A DNA stretch of 64,000 bases from Microbacterium sp. LWO13-1.2 (GTDB lineage Bacteria > Actinomycetota > Actinomycetes > Actinomycetales > Microbacteriaceae). A program made the position numbers and the translations under genes. The stretch is from the NCBI RefSeq assembly GCF_038397725.1, contig NZ_CP151634.1, positions 868,001-932,000 on the forward strand, in the 5' to 3' direction. Below are positions 33,057 to 42,544 of the stretch, piece by piece. The notes beneath the pieces were generated by a model, which ran no database searches, was not told the origin of the DNA, and worked only from the letters and a program-made list of their open reading frames with translations. The first letter of the stretch is position 1. The number at the start of each line of letters is the position of its first letter.

Positions 33057-34160
33057 TCAGCGCACCGGCAGGAAGTGCGTCGGCGTCGGGGCGGGTGCCT
33101 GATGGCGGATGCCCAGGGGCGCGCCCGTGCGCTCGTCGAGGTCGAGCAGGCTGATCGTGTCGGACCGCTGCCCTGCGACGAGCAGCTTGCCCTCGTGCAC
33201 GAGGTGGTGCCGCGGCCAGTCCACGCCGGAGTCGGCGAGGGCGATCGGTTCCAGGGCCGCACCGCCGTCACGGACTCGAAGCGCCGCGATCGTGTTGCTG
33301 CCGCGCAGCGCCGTGTAGAGGAAGGCGCCATCGCGAGTGCGGGCGAGCTCGGCGGGGAAGTCGAATCCGACCTGGGCGATGGGGGCCGACAGCGTCGACG
33401 AGACCACACCCCACTGGCCTTCGCGGGACGCCGCGAGCGTGAACACCTCGCACGAGTACTCGGTGACGACGTGCAGGTGTCCGCTCGGATGCACCACCAT
33501 GTGACGGGGCCCCGTGCCCTGCGGCAGCACGACCTCGTGATCGAGGATGAGCCCGCTCGCTGAGGCACGCCAGATGCGCACCAGATCGAAGCCGAGGTCG
33601 GTGGTCGCGATGCGGCCGTCCGGGAGGAACGCGGCGGCGTGCGCGTGCGATTCGCGTTCCATGCCGCTTTCGGCATACGGGTCGGATGCGGCGACGCCTG
33701 TGCCCGCGGGGGCGGCGTCATCCGGGTCGGGCTCGCCGAAGAATGCGGCACGCAGCGCGGCCGCACGGTTGTCGGTATCCGGGATCAGCCGGCCGGCGGC
33801 GTCGACACCGATGCGCACCACTCGGCCGTCGCCGTAGCAGCTGGCGATCAGCGAGGAGCCGCTCGGCGAGATGGCGACGTGGCAGACGTACTTCCCGACC
33901 GGCACCGGCTCTCCGAGTGGCGACAGCGATGACTCGCCGGTACGAGCGAAGGCCTGCACCGCGGCGTCACCCTCCAACGCCGCGTAGACGACGTCGAGGG
34001 TCGGATGCTGCGCCAGCCACGACGGCGACGGCGTATCGGTGACCGCACCGCGATAGGCGAGCGACGTGGCCTCACGCCCTTCGTCTCCCGCCAGCATCCC
34101 GATGCCCGCGGCCGAACCATCCATGCCGGGGCCGTAGCCGCCGATCCAGAAACGTGTCAC
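33057..34160 (-). CDS. Lactonase, 7-bladed beta-propeller (6-phosphogluconolactonase-like)
   Basis: 367 residues without signal peptide. Repeating beta-propeller stretches such as VCHVAISPSGSSLIASCYGDG and RHMVVHPSGHLHVVTEYSCEVF match the YbhE/Pgl family. These hydrolyse 6-phosphogluconolactone in the pentose phosphate pathway or act on similar lactones. It begins 11 bp after the purA stop and may be co-transcribed with it. The copy-2 repeat lies just beyond its end. Confidence 0.83.
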   Translation of the reverse strand: MTRFWIGGYGPGMDGSAAGIGMLAGDEGREATSLAYRGAVTDTPSPSWLAQHPTLDVVYAALEGDAAVQAFARTGESSLSPLGEPVPVGKYVCHVAISPSGSSLIASCYGDGRVVRIGVDAAGRLIPDTDNRAAALRAAFFGEPDPDDAAPAGTGVAASDPYAESGMERESHAHAAAFLPDGRIATTDLGFDLVRIWRASASGLILDHEVVLPQGTGPRHMVVHPSGHLHVVTEYSCEVFTLAASREGQWGVVSSTLSAPIAQVGFDFPAELARTRDGAFLYTALRGSNTIAALRVRDGGAALEPIALADSGVDWPRHHLVHEGKLLVAGQRSDTISLLDLDERTGAPLGIRHQAPAPTPTHFLPVR

Positions 34161-34171
34161 GAGTGCGAGGC

Positions 34172-35458
34172 TCAGTCGACCAGGTCGTGACGGACGATGA
34201 CCTGATCGCGCTCGGGCCCGACGCCGATCACCGAGATGCGGGTGCCGCTCATCGCCTCGAGTGCCAGAACGTAGTCCTGCGCGTTCTTCGGCATGTCCTC
34301 GAACGTGCGCGCGGTCGAGATGTCCTCGCTCCAGCCCGGGTAGTACTCCAGGATCGGCTTCGCGTGGTGGAAGTCGGTCTGGTTCACCGGCACCTCGTCG
34401 AAGCGCACGCCGTCGACGTCGTAGGCGACGCAGACCGGGATCTGCTCAAGGCCGGTGAGGATGTCGAGCTTGGTGAGCACAAGATCCGTGATGCCGTTCA
34501 CCCTGGTCGCGTAGCGCGTGATCGGGGCGTCGTACCAGCCCACCCGGCGGGGACGCCCGGTGGTGGTGCCGAACTCGAAGCCGCGCGAACGCAGCCATTC
34601 GCCCTGCTCATCGAAGAGCTCGGTGGGGAAGGGACCGGAGCCGACGCGGGTCGTGTACGCCTTCACGATCCCGACGATGCGGTCGAGGCTGCCGGGGCCG
34701 ACACCCGATCCGGTCGAGGCGCCACCGGCGGTCGCGGACGACGAGGTCACGAACGGGTAGGTGCCATGGTCGACGTCGAGCATGGTCGCCTGGCCGCCTT
34801 CGAAGACGACGACCTCATTGCGATCGAGGGCCTCGGCGAGGAGGTAGCCGGTGTCGGCGACCATCGGACGCAGCCGCTCGGCGTAGGAGAGCAGGTCTTC
34901 GACGACCTCGTCGGCGGTGATCGCGCGACGGTTGAAGATCTTCACCAGCAGGTGGTTCTTCTGGTCGAGTGCGCCCTCCACCTTCTGGCGCAGGATGTTC
35001 TCGTCGAAGAGATCCTGCACGCGGATGCCGACGCGGTTGATCTTGTCGGCGTAGGCCGGGCCGATGCCGCGGCCGGTGGTGCCGATCATGCGCTTGCCGA
35101 GGAAGCGCTCGGTGACCTTGTCGAGCGTGCGGTGGTACTGCGTGATGATGTGCGCGTTCGCGCTGACGCGCAGCCGGGAGACGTCGATGCCACGGGCCGA
35201 GAGCGCTTCGAGCTCGAAGAAGAGCACTTCGAGGTCGATGACCACGCCGTTGCCGATCACCGGGGTCACTCCGGGCGAGAGGATGCCGGAGGGCAGCAGG
35301 TGCAGCGCGTACTTCTCGTCGCCGACGACGACGGTGTGCCCGGCGTTGTTGCCGCCGTTGAACTTCACCACCCAGTCGGTGCGCTCACCGAGCAGATCGG
35401 TGGCCTTGCCTTTTCCTTCGTCGCCCCACTGCACGCCGATGATCACGATTCCTGGCAT
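34172..35458 (-). CDS. purA: Adenylosuccinate synthase
   Basis: 428 residues, standard length. The GTP-binding loop GDEGKGK is near residues 12-18, NNAGHTVVV follows, and the IMP-binding [13 protein letters not shown] and the C-terminal SVGPERDQ-like ([10 protein letters not shown]) ending are conserved. It makes adenylosuccinate from IMP, aspartate and GTP in AMP synthesis. It is preceded by a GC-rich leader with a small hairpin at 35478-35494. Confidence 0.96.
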   Translation of the reverse strand: MPGIVIIGVQWGDEGKGKATDLLGERTDWVVKFNGGNNAGHTVVVGDEKYALHLLPSGILSPGVTPVIGNGVVIDLEVLFFELEALSARGIDVSRLRVSANAHIITQYHRTLDKVTERFLGKRMIGTTGRGIGPAYADKINRVGIRVQDLFDENILRQKVEGALDQKNHLLVKIFNRRAITADEVVEDLLSYAERLRPMVADTGYLLAEALDRNEVVVFEGGQATMLDVDHGTYPFVTSSSATAGGASTGSGVGPGSLDRIVGIVKAYTTRVGSGPFPTELFDEQGEWLRSRGFEFGTTTGRPRRVGWYDAPITRYATRVNGITDLVLTKLDILTGLEQIPVCVAYDVDGVRFDEVPVNQTDFHHAKPILEYYPGWSEDISTARTFEDMPKNAQDYVLALEAMSGTRISVIGVGPERDQVIVRHDLVD

Positions 35459-35717
35459 GGGTAACCCCCCTGCTTTCGCCGGGCTTGCACCGGCCGATGA
35501 GCTGGCCCTATTCGGGCGGTCCCCATCCTACCGAAGGGCTGTACAGATGCCGTTGGGCCGGTGCCTCACGCCGAAACGAGGGTTCCCGCATGAGACGGAG
35601 TCAGCCTCACTCTGCTTCATGCCGGAAAGGCTGGTTCGGCAGAGCTGGCGGGAAATGGACGACGGATGGCGTTCCAGCCGGTCGCCCGATGTCGGTGGCC
35701 GCTGGGAGTATCGGAAG
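35459..35717. other. Divergent intergenic region between purA and the EamA gene
   Basis: 259 bases. On the purA side a hairpin GCCGG-N7-CCGGC (35478-35494) lies 20 bases upstream of the start, close to a G-rich ribosome-site region. Nearer the EamA gene TTCCCGC (35583-35589) pairs with GCGGGAA (35648-35654). No known riboswitch class was recognised, and no gene is supported. Confidence 0.35.
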
Positions 35718-36647
35718 ATGCCAGAAGTCACCGGCCGCACCCCGGCCCTGTCGAGCACCGCCGTCGACAAGTCGCGCGCCCCGCTCGTTCTCGTCGCCGC
35801 GCTCGTCACGGTCGTGCTGTGGGCGTCGGCATTCATCGGCATCCGCGGTGCCGGTCCGCACTACGACCCTGGCGCCTTGGCGCTGCTGCGGATGGCCGTC
35901 GGCTCCGTCGCGCTGGGGATCATCGCCCTGCGGCACGGCATCCGCATGCCCGAGCGCCGCCACTGGCTGCTCGTGGTCGTCTGGGGCGTCGGATGGTTCT
36001 GCGTCTACAACCTGGCGCTCAACAGCGCAGAGCTCACGCTCGATGCCGGCACCGCGGCGATGGTCGTGAATCTCGCGCCTCTCATGGTCGTCGTCTTCAG
36101 TGGCCTGTTCCTGCGCGAGGGCTTCCCCAAGCCGCTGCTGATCGGGGCGCCGATCGCCTTCCTCGGTGTGGTGCTGATCGGCATGAACTCCTCGACGAGC
36201 GCCGGTCTCGACATCACCGGTCTGCTGCTCGCCCTGCTCGCGGCCGTGATGTACGCGGGCTGCACGCTGGTGCAGAAGCATCTGCTCACCTCGGGGGTCG
36301 ACGCGACGACGCTGACGTGGCTCGGAGCGATCGTCGGCACCATCGCACTGCTCCCGTGGGTGGGCCGCCTCGTCAGCGACCTGCAGACGGCGCCGCTCGA
36401 TGCCACCCTGTGGGTCGTCTACCTGGGTATCTTCCCCACCGCGATCGCCTTCACGACCTGGGCCTATGTTCTGCAGCGCAGCACCGCGGGGCAGACCTCG
36501 GCGACGACGTATGTGGTGCCCGCGATCGCGATCCTGATGTCGTGGATGATCCTCGGCGAAGTCCCCACGCTGATGATGTTCATCGGCGGAGCGCTCTGCC
36601 TGCTGGGCGTTCTCGTCACGCGGATGCGACGGCGCGCTCGAACCTGA
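35718..36647 (+). CDS. EamA-family (DMT) transporter
   Basis: 309 residues, ten predicted helices in two repeated halves: VVLWASAFIGIRGAG and later LLALLAAVMYAGCTLVQKH are the typical EamA starts. Members export metabolites such as amino acids or purine nucleosides. ATG 35718 follows GGGAG; the open frame continues upstream through the purA leader without similarity. It converges on the MscS gene 12 bp away. Confidence 0.85.
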   Translation: MPEVTGRTPALSSTAVDKSRAPLVLVAALVTVVLWASAFIGIRGAGPHYDPGALALLRMAVGSVALGIIALRHGIRMPERRHWLLVVVWGVGWFCVYNLALNSAELTLDAGTAAMVVNLAPLMVVVFSGLFLREGFPKPLLIGAPIAFLGVVLIGMNSSTSAGLDITGLLLALLAAVMYAGCTLVQKHLLTSGVDATTLTWLGAIVGTIALLPWVGRLVSDLQTAPLDATLWVVYLGIFPTAIAFTTWAYVLQRSTAGQTSATTYVVPAIAILMSWMILGEVPTLMMFIGGALCLLGVLVTRMRRRART

Positions 36648-36660
36648 CCGCGCGCGGCGT

Positions 36661-38088
36661 TCAGCGCGAGGAGAGCGTGTTCGCCGAGACCCCGGAGCGC
36701 GCCAGAGCCTCCTCCGCCTGCGACCGCTTCAGTTCGAGCGACGCCCCGATCTCCGCGGCGAGCCGTGGTCGCACGCGCACGAGGTCGTCCACGACGGCGA
36801 GTGGCAGCACCAGTACCGTGAGGATCTCGCTCGCGGTCGTCACGACCCTGGTGCGCTCGCGGGTGAGCGCACTCTGACCGATGAGCTCGCCGGGCTCGCT
36901 GACGCCGACATCGATGCGTGCGTCGCCGATCTCCACGCGCAGTGACGCACGTCCCGAGACGATGATCCGCACCTCGTCGGGAACGACTCCCGACGGCAGC
37001 ACGACCTCCGCGACGCCGTAGCGCTCGAGCCTGGCCCCCTCGAGAACCCCCTCGCGATCCTCGTCACGCAGGTGCAGCGTGGGACCGACGGCATCCAGAG
37101 CCTGGGCCAGTCGAGCCGGATCGGCGACCGGGTCGGTGGCATCCCCATCCAGGGCGAGCCCCCGGCGCCGCGCCGCGTACCAGAGCCAGGAGAGGTACAC
37201 GGTCATCGCCTGTGAAGCGTCGGGCGGTGCGGTGACCGGAACGGAGACCGTGTATGCCGCAGCACCCGAGTACTCGACGCTGGCCCGCTCGCCGACCGCT
37301 CGCATCGGCAGCCCGTCGGCGAGTTCGACCAGCAGCGACATCACCTCGTGCGGAGGGTCATCCGTGGAGAACTTCAACGACGCCGTCGCCCAGTACGGTC
37401 CTGCCGGTTCGCTCATGTTCGTGAACGAGGCACCGGACAGGGTCGCGTTGGGCACGATCTGGATGCCGCCACCGGTCTCGATGTGCACGGCGCGCCAGTT
37501 CACCTCGACCACCCGGCCTTTGACACCGCCGGTGTCGAGCCAGTCCCCGATCTTGAAAGGCTGTTCGAACAGGAGGAGGAGCCCGGAGATCACACCGCCG
37601 ACGGCATTCTGAAGCGCCAGACCGATGACGAGCGACCCGACGCCGAGGGCGGCGAAGAGGCCTCCGACGTCGGCACCCCAGACCCAGGAGAACAGGATGG
37701 CGAGACCCACCACGACGAGGATGAGGCGGGCGATCTCGACGAAGATCGTCGGAATGCGCTGCCGCCAGGTGCCCACTCGCGCGTTGGCGAAGAGGGCGAC
37801 GTTGAAGGATGACAGCACGAGCAGGATCACCAGGAACCCGAACACCGTCGCGACGACCCTGACCCAGACGGCGTCGGCCGGGGACTGGATCGCGAAGGCG
37901 AGCAGCGCGAAGAGGGCGCCGACCGGGACCACCCAGTTGCGCATGAGCGTCAGCGGACCTGCGAGCGGATGCTGACGACGACTGAGGAATCCGATCAGCT
38001 CGGTCAGGACGACGAGCAGGGCCGGAACCCCCACGGCGAGTGCGATCACCCACCAGCCCCAGCCGTCCGCGAACGCCTCCTCGAGCAT
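36661..38088 (-). CDS. MscS-type channel with C-terminal cyclic-nucleotide-binding-like domain
   Basis: 475 residues. Four to five helices lead into the MscS pore helix and beta domain (ALGVGSLVIGLALQNAVGG... FKIGDWLDTGGVKGRVVEVNWR, about residues 150-210). From about residue 355 a Crp-like domain follows, with PGELIGQSALTRERTRVV at 399-416; R412 fits the cyclic-phosphate Arg but the usual Glu is Gln (Q404). MscS channels fused to such domains form the bCNG family, opened by cyclic nucleotides rather than tension. ATG 38088 begins one base after the stop of the cyclase-like receptor gene, so both are made together. Confidence 0.85.
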   Translation of the reverse strand: MLEEAFADGWGWWVIALAVGVPALLVVLTELIGFLSRRQHPLAGPLTLMRNWVVPVGALFALLAFAIQSPADAVWVRVVATVFGFLVILLVLSSFNVALFANARVGTWRQRIPTIFVEIARLILVVVGLAILFSWVWGADVGGLFAALGVGSLVIGLALQNAVGGVISGLLLLFEQPFKIGDWLDTGGVKGRVVEVNWRAVHIETGGGIQIVPNATLSGASFTNMSEPAGPYWATASLKFSTDDPPHEVMSLLVELADGLPMRAVGERASVEYSGAAAYTVSVPVTAPPDASQAMTVYLSWLWYAARRRGLALDGDATDPVADPARLAQALDAVGPTLHLRDEDREGVLEGARLERYGVAEVVLPSGVVPDEVRIIVSGRASLRVEIGDARIDVGVSEPGELIGQSALTRERTRVVTTASEILTVLVLPLAVVDDLVRVRPRLAAEIGASLELKRSQAEEALARSGVSANTLSSR

Positions 38089-38089
38089 C

Positions 38090-40249
38090 TCAGGCCACCT
38101 TCCAGACGGTCTCGGTGCGTCCCTGAGACTCGACGGTCCCCGCCTCGACGTAGGTGTAGCCCTCGCGGGTGCGGTCGTACACGGTCTGACTGACGTAGAC
38201 CCCCGGCTCACCGGTCACCGATCTGACCCGGTAGGCCAGGCTCACGGCATCCCCCCACAGGTCGTAGGCGAGACTCGTGCGGCCGACGAGGCCGCTGGTG
38301 ACGGTGCCGGTGTCGACGCCGGCGCGCAATCCGATCGACGTGCCGTTCTGCGCGTTGAACCGCTCGATCACGTCGACCAGGCTTCTCGCGAACTCCACGC
38401 TGCGGCGCACGTTGTCGACGCGCGGAACGGAAAGACCCGAGGACGCCAGGTAGCCGCCGCGGAGGGTGCGGACTTTCTCGACGCCGGTCTTCTGCGCTGC
38501 TTCATCGAATCCGCGCATGAGCGCGTTCAAGTAGCCGATCTCCTCTTCGCCGTTGAGATTGCTGGCGAGTTCGTCGAATCCGGTGAGCTCTGCGAAGACG
38601 ACCGATACGTTCTCGTGCGCCTCGGCGATGGCCTCGTCGCCCTGCTTGTACCGTGCGGCGACGCTCTCGGGCATCAGGGTGTGCAGCAGCTTCTCGTTCT
38701 CGATGCGCTGCTCGTCGATGAGTTCTTGTTTGATCCGCAGGCTCGACGCCATGTCGTTGAAGGCGTTGCCGAGGTCGCCGAACTCGTCTCGTGACCCCTG
38801 CGGAACCTGCACCGCGAGATCACCGGCGGCCACGCGACGCACCGCCTCGACGAGTCGGTGGATCGGCCTCGTGAACACCTGGGCGAGCACCAGCGAGAGC
38901 AGCGAGACTCCGAGGAGGATGCCGAGCAGGGACAGCAGCACATTGCGGGTGAAATCGGCGACCGGCGCGAACGCCTCAGCGGTGTCGATGCGCGCGATGA
39001 TCACCCAGTCGAGGCCTTCGATCTCCAGCGGGGCATAGGCGGTGACGCTGTCGCCGCCGATGTAATCGCGCCCCACGATCGTTCCGCTGCGTCCGGCCTG
39101 GGCCTCCTGCACCGCCGTCGTCTGCACGGGCTGCAGAAGAACCGTCCCCTTGACCTCGCCGATGCGCTCCGCGATCGTCGGGGCGATCCCGCCGGCGATG
39201 AGCCGTTTGACGTAGGCCTCCGGGTCTTCCTCGAGGCGGCGGGAGGTGCTGCGCATGAGATCGTCACGACCGACCAGGTAGACCTCTCCGGTGTCGCCGA
39301 GTCCCTGGCTCTTCCACCCCTCGTTGCCGGTCATCACGTTGTTGACGGCATCGAGGGAGACCTGGAAGGCGATGGCACCCGTGATGCCGCTGTCGTTGCC
39401 GACCGGGGAGATCACCCACATCGTGGGCATGTTCATGGAGGGGATCCACCGCATGAAGTCGGTGATGCCGAGCGCGTCGACCGAGTTCGTCGCGATGGTG
39501 TCGCGATAGGTCTGGGCGAAGGCGGTGTCGCGGTACGGACCGGTGTTGAGATTCGTGCCGAGGTCGACGCCCTTGTACGCCGAGAAGACGACGTCTCCCT
39601 CGAGGTTGAGCAGCAGAGCATCTTCGTAACCGGCCTCCTCGATCAACCGTGAGAAGTAGTCGCCGTAGCGCTCGGCCCCCGCGGAATAGGACGATCCGTC
39701 GCCGGAGTCATTCGCGCGCAGCAGGGTGTCGTAGTCCGCGTCGAAGTCGAGGTTGCGCGTCGTGTACTGGAGCTGGAGGTAGCGGCCGGCATTCGACTCG
39801 GGGATGAATGCCTCGGTCCCGTACTCTTCGCCGGTGCGATCCTCGAGCGCGGGAACGAAGGTGTTCGAGTAGTACGCCTCGAGCTGGTCCTGCTGCTCAT
39901 CGGTGATCACCGTCTGCTGCAGCTCGTCGAAGGCCGCGTTCAACGTCGTCGAAAGCGTCTGTGCGCTGAGGTTTCGCGAGTGCAGCGATGCCGCCTCTTT
40001 GGCGTCATCGACTGCCTCGAGCACTTCGGAGGCGCGCATGGACCGGATCGTGATGAGCTGGTCGATGGCCGCGTCATGCAGCGCCTGACGCCCGTTGACG
40101 AAGCCGACGGCGCCGATGACGATCGACGACAGCAGGCTCACCGCAAGCAGCATGATGAGGAGCTTCGACTGGATGCTGAGCCCGCCGCGCCGGCGCCGCA
40201 CCCTGTCTCCGATGCCTGTGCCGATCATTCCCGTGCCGGTGTCGCTCAT
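38090..40249 (-). CDS. Cache-HAMP sensor with degenerate class III nucleotidyl cyclase domain
   Basis: 719 residues. TM1 (28-50), a large extracytoplasmic dCache-like domain (about 55-430), TM2 (435-457), HAMP (458-510) and a class III cyclase domain (about 545-719). Compared with active enzymes both metal-binding Asp are changed: FADIVGF reads FAELTGF (E554) and KTIGDAY reads RTLRGGY (G598). The base-contact Lys is R594 and the transition-state Asn is S670, while D663 and R674 are kept. Catalysis is doubtful; it may be a receptor that signals by contact. It is directly upstream of the MscS-cNMP channel gene. Confidence 0.85.
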   Translation of the reverse strand: MSDTGTGMIGTGIGDRVRRRRGGLSIQSKLLIMLLAVSLLSSIVIGAVGFVNGRQALHDAAIDQLITIRSMRASEVLEAVDDAKEAASLHSRNLSAQTLSTTLNAAFDELQQTVITDEQQDQLEAYYSNTFVPALEDRTGEEYGTEAFIPESNAGRYLQLQYTTRNLDFDADYDTLLRANDSGDGSSYSAGAERYGDYFSRLIEEAGYEDALLLNLEGDVVFSAYKGVDLGTNLNTGPYRDTAFAQTYRDTIATNSVDALGITDFMRWIPSMNMPTMWVISPVGNDSGITGAIAFQVSLDAVNNVMTGNEGWKSQGLGDTGEVYLVGRDDLMRSTSRRLEEDPEAYVKRLIAGGIAPTIAERIGEVKGTVLLQPVQTTAVQEAQAGRSGTIVGRDYIGGDSVTAYAPLEIEGLDWVIIARIDTAEAFAPVADFTRNVLLSLLGILLGVSLLSLVLAQVFTRPIHRLVEAVRRVAAGDLAVQVPQGSRDEFGDLGNAFNDMASSLRIKQELIDEQRIENEKLLHTLMPESVAARYKQGDEAIAEAHENVSVVFAELTGFDELASNLNGEEEIGYLNALMRGFDEAAQKTGVEKVRTLRGGYLASSGLSVPRVDNVRRSVEFARSLVDVIERFNAQNGTSIGLRAGVDTGTVTSGLVGRTSLAYDLWGDAVSLAYRVRSVTGEPGVYVSQTVYDRTREGYTYVEAGTVESQGRTETVWKVA

Positions 40250-40429
40250 GTACCCTCCGCTGTGCCTGACCCGCCCGATGTCTCCCCGCCCCGGCCCCCA
40301 GGTCAGACACTAGCCACATATCGGCGTGCCAGCCACGAAACGGGGCGGATCGGCCCTGCCCCCGGCCTCCAACCCGCCGAAGCCGCGCGGCTCGGCAGAG
40401 CGGTCGGTATTCTGACGCGCGGAGGAAAC

Positions 40430-41137
40430 ATGACGACCTGGTGGCCCTACGCACGATTCGCAGCATCCGCACTCGCACTCGCCGCGATCATCGCGCAGCT
40501 GTCCCGCTCACTTCAGAACGCCCTCGCTGCAACGACCGACTGGGGTGGGCATCTGCTCACCGTCGGCACGAACTTCCTCAGTTTCTTCACGATCGAGTCG
40601 AACCTCCTGGCGGCGATCGTGCTGGCCATCGGCGGCATCTGGGCGCTGCGCCATCGAGGCGACACGGATTCCGAGCCGCAGTGGTTCGCGGTGCTGCTCG
40701 TCTGTGTGAGCACGTACATGATCGTGACCGGCATCGTCTACAACCTGCTGCTCAGGAATGTGGAACTGCCCCAGGGCGTGACCGTCGTCTGGGCGAACGA
40801 GGTGCTGCACGTCGTCATCCCGCTGTTCCTGCTCGCCGATGTGCTGTTCGCGCCGCGGCGCCGCATGGTCGGCTGGAGCACGGTGCTCGTCGCCGCGATC
40901 TATCCGATCGTTTGGGTCGTGTACACACTCGTCCGCGCGAACCTCATCGTCGCTCCGGCGACGGGAGAAGTCTGGTGGTATCCGTATCCGTTCCTGAATC
41001 CGCACTCCGTCCCGGGAGGGTACCTGGGTGTCAGCGGCTACGTCGTCGGCATCGCGGCAGCCATCATCGCCGTCGCCTGCTTCGTGGTGTGGGTGGGACG
41101 ACGTCGCGATCGACGAAATCCACGATCGTCCGGGTGA
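40430..41137 (+). CDS. Pr6Pr-like integral membrane protein
   Basis: 235 residues with six helices. The pattern YARFAASALALAAIIAQL, FLSFFTIESNLLAAIVLAIG and WANEVLHVVIPLFLLADVLFAPRR is that of the Pr6Pr group of small bacterial membrane proteins, related to FAR-17a/AIG1-like proteins, with no established function. ATG 40430 follows GGAGG. Its 3' end overlaps the convergent hydrolase gene by 74 bp. It is divergent from the cyclase-like receptor gene. Confidence 0.8.
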   Translation: MTTWWPYARFAASALALAAIIAQLSRSLQNALAATTDWGGHLLTVGTNFLSFFTIESNLLAAIVLAIGGIWALRHRGDTDSEPQWFAVLLVCVSTYMIVTGIVYNLLLRNVELPQGVTVVWANEVLHVVIPLFLLADVLFAPRRRMVGWSTVLVAAIYPIVWVVYTLVRANLIVAPATGEVWWYPYPFLNPHSVPGGYLGVSGYVVGIAAAIIAVACFVVWVGRRRDRRNPRSSG

Positions 41138-41843
41138 ACAGCTCCGGGTCCTGGATGCTCCAGACGTGCGGCATCCGCGGAGCGATCCAGGTGCGCGTCT
41201 GCGGCATCGCCGCCGCGAGTGCGGGGAACGCCGCCCGCACACTCTTCGGCTCCCGTTCCCCGGCGATCGCGAGCATCGGCCCGGTGTAGTCGAACCTCCC
41301 CGCCGGCATCGATCCGGCGAAGACCTCGCCGTACATGCCGTGCGCCGTCTCCTTGCTCACGCCGGTCCCTGCCGCGATGAACCGCTCTCGGGAGTCCGCC
41401 GGAATGCGGAACATCGCGGCCTGCATCCGCCAGAACCAACGCCGTTCCCAGACGGCCAGCTGCAGTTCGGCGACGCGACGCTCGATCCCGCCGAGGCCGA
41501 GCATCATCGCCCCGGTCACCATGCAGGAGCGCACGACGTCAGGGTGACGGGCCGCAAGATGCACGCCGATCACTCCGCCCATCGAGAGTCCGACGACGTG
41601 CGCGCGTCCGCCGACGGCGCGCTCACGGATGATCGCCGCGATGTCGTCGGCCGCCCCGCCGAGTCCTGGCCAGCGCTCCGCGGCGCGCGTGTCGAAGCCG
41701 ATCACGTCGGGGGTGATCAGATGCCGGCCTCTGAGGGCCTCGACCTGCGGCTCCCACATCCAGCTGCCGACGTTCCCGCCGTGCAGCAGGATGATCGACT
41801 CCCCCGACCGCGGCCCGTGCTCGATCGGGTACTCGGCGTTCAT
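41064..41843 (-). CDS. Alpha/beta hydrolase
   Basis: 259 residues. Oxyanion region LLHGG (19-23) and nucleophile elbow GLSMGG with S87; a late Asp and the C-terminal His (RMPHVWSIQDPELF) complete the triad. The substrate is unknown. It overlaps the PadR gene by 4 bp, so it is regulated with it, and its end overlaps the convergent Pr6Pr-like gene. Confidence 0.85.
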   Translation of the reverse strand: MNAEYPIEHGPRSGESIILLHGGNVGSWMWEPQVEALRGRHLITPDVIGFDTRAAERWPGLGGAADDIAAIIRERAVGGRAHVVGLSMGGVIGVHLAARHPDVVRSCMVTGAMMLGLGGIERRVAELQLAVWERRWFWRMQAAMFRIPADSRERFIAAGTGVSKETAHGMYGEVFAGSMPAGRFDYTGPMLAIAGEREPKSVRAAFPALAAAMPQTRTWIAPRMPHVWSIQDPELFTRTIVDFVDRDVVPPTPRSRRRR

Positions 41844-42367
41844 CGGGCCACCTGCGCTTCCAGCATCCGCCGGGTCGAGCGGAGCCAGTCGAGCTCTGCC
41901 TCTCCCTGCTGCAGTCCCGAGTCGAGCGTCGCGACACGGAGCAGGGCTTCGAGATCGCCGCTCGGCCGGGGCAGCGCTCGCAGCTGATCGAGTCCGGCGC
42001 GCACCATCGTCTCTCGTTCATCGAGGAGCGCGAGGATGCCGTCGACGCCGAGAGGGGCGGCGAAGAAGAGCCGCGCGAGGAACGGCTCCTTGGGCTGCAG
42101 GTCCTCCAGCGGAGCGCGAAGCCATCCCGCCAGCTCTGCTCTCCCCGTCTCTGTCAGCGCGTGCACCCGACGATCGGGCCTGCCCTGCTGCGGAATCGTA
42201 CGGGTGGTGATCGCCCCGTCCGCCTCGAGGCGGTCGAGCGTGCGATAGATCTGCGATTGGTCGGCGTGCCAGAAGTGCGCGACGGAGCGCTCGAAGGCGC
42301 GACCGAGGTCGTACCCGCTCTGCGGGGCGAGATCGAGGAGCCCGAGGATGGCATGACGGAGCTGCAT
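41840..42367 (-). CDS. PadR-family transcriptional regulator
   Basis: 175 residues. PadR winged helix: RHAILGLLDLAPQSGYDLGRAFERSVAHFWHADQSQIYRTLDRLEADGAIT (residues 4-54), followed by a Vir-like helical C-terminus. ATG 42367 (MQLRHAIL) is the family start. It leads the hydrolase gene and likely represses both. Its promoter region is AT-rich with TATAGGA repeated at 42371-42377 and 42387-42393. Confidence 0.88.
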   Translation of the reverse strand: MQLRHAILGLLDLAPQSGYDLGRAFERSVAHFWHADQSQIYRTLDRLEADGAITTRTIPQQGRPDRRVHALTETGRAELAGWLRAPLEDLQPKEPFLARLFFAAPLGVDGILALLDERETMVRAGLDQLRALPRPSGDLEALLRVATLDSGLQQGEAELDWLRSTRRMLEAQVAR

Positions 42368-42370
42368 GTT

Positions 42371-42393
42371 TATAGGATTACACATATATAGGA
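42371..42393 (-). promoter_or_regulatory. AT-rich promoter region of the PadR-hydrolase genes
   Basis: Direct repeats TATAGGA (42371-42377 and 42387-42393, 16-bp period) surround TATATA (42385-42390), a possible -10 of the leftward promoter. The PadR protein is the likely binder. No strong ribosome site precedes the ATG at 42367. Confidence 0.4.
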
Positions 42394-42544
42394 CAATGCA
42401 AGTATTAAGTGGCTCGTCAGCCCCTCGCAGATGGGGATTTGTGCCCACGGTCGGATGGTTCTCGCACAAACGCCAGCGGTTACGCTGTCTGTCTGGGGGA
42501 GATGACTGCATCGCGCCTCCCCTGCGTCAGCGAGGAGACAAATC

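Noticed and set aside
35459..35540. Known riboswitch before purA
   Set aside because: No match to purine, ZTP, cobalamin or SAM consensus as I know them; only a short hairpin is seen.
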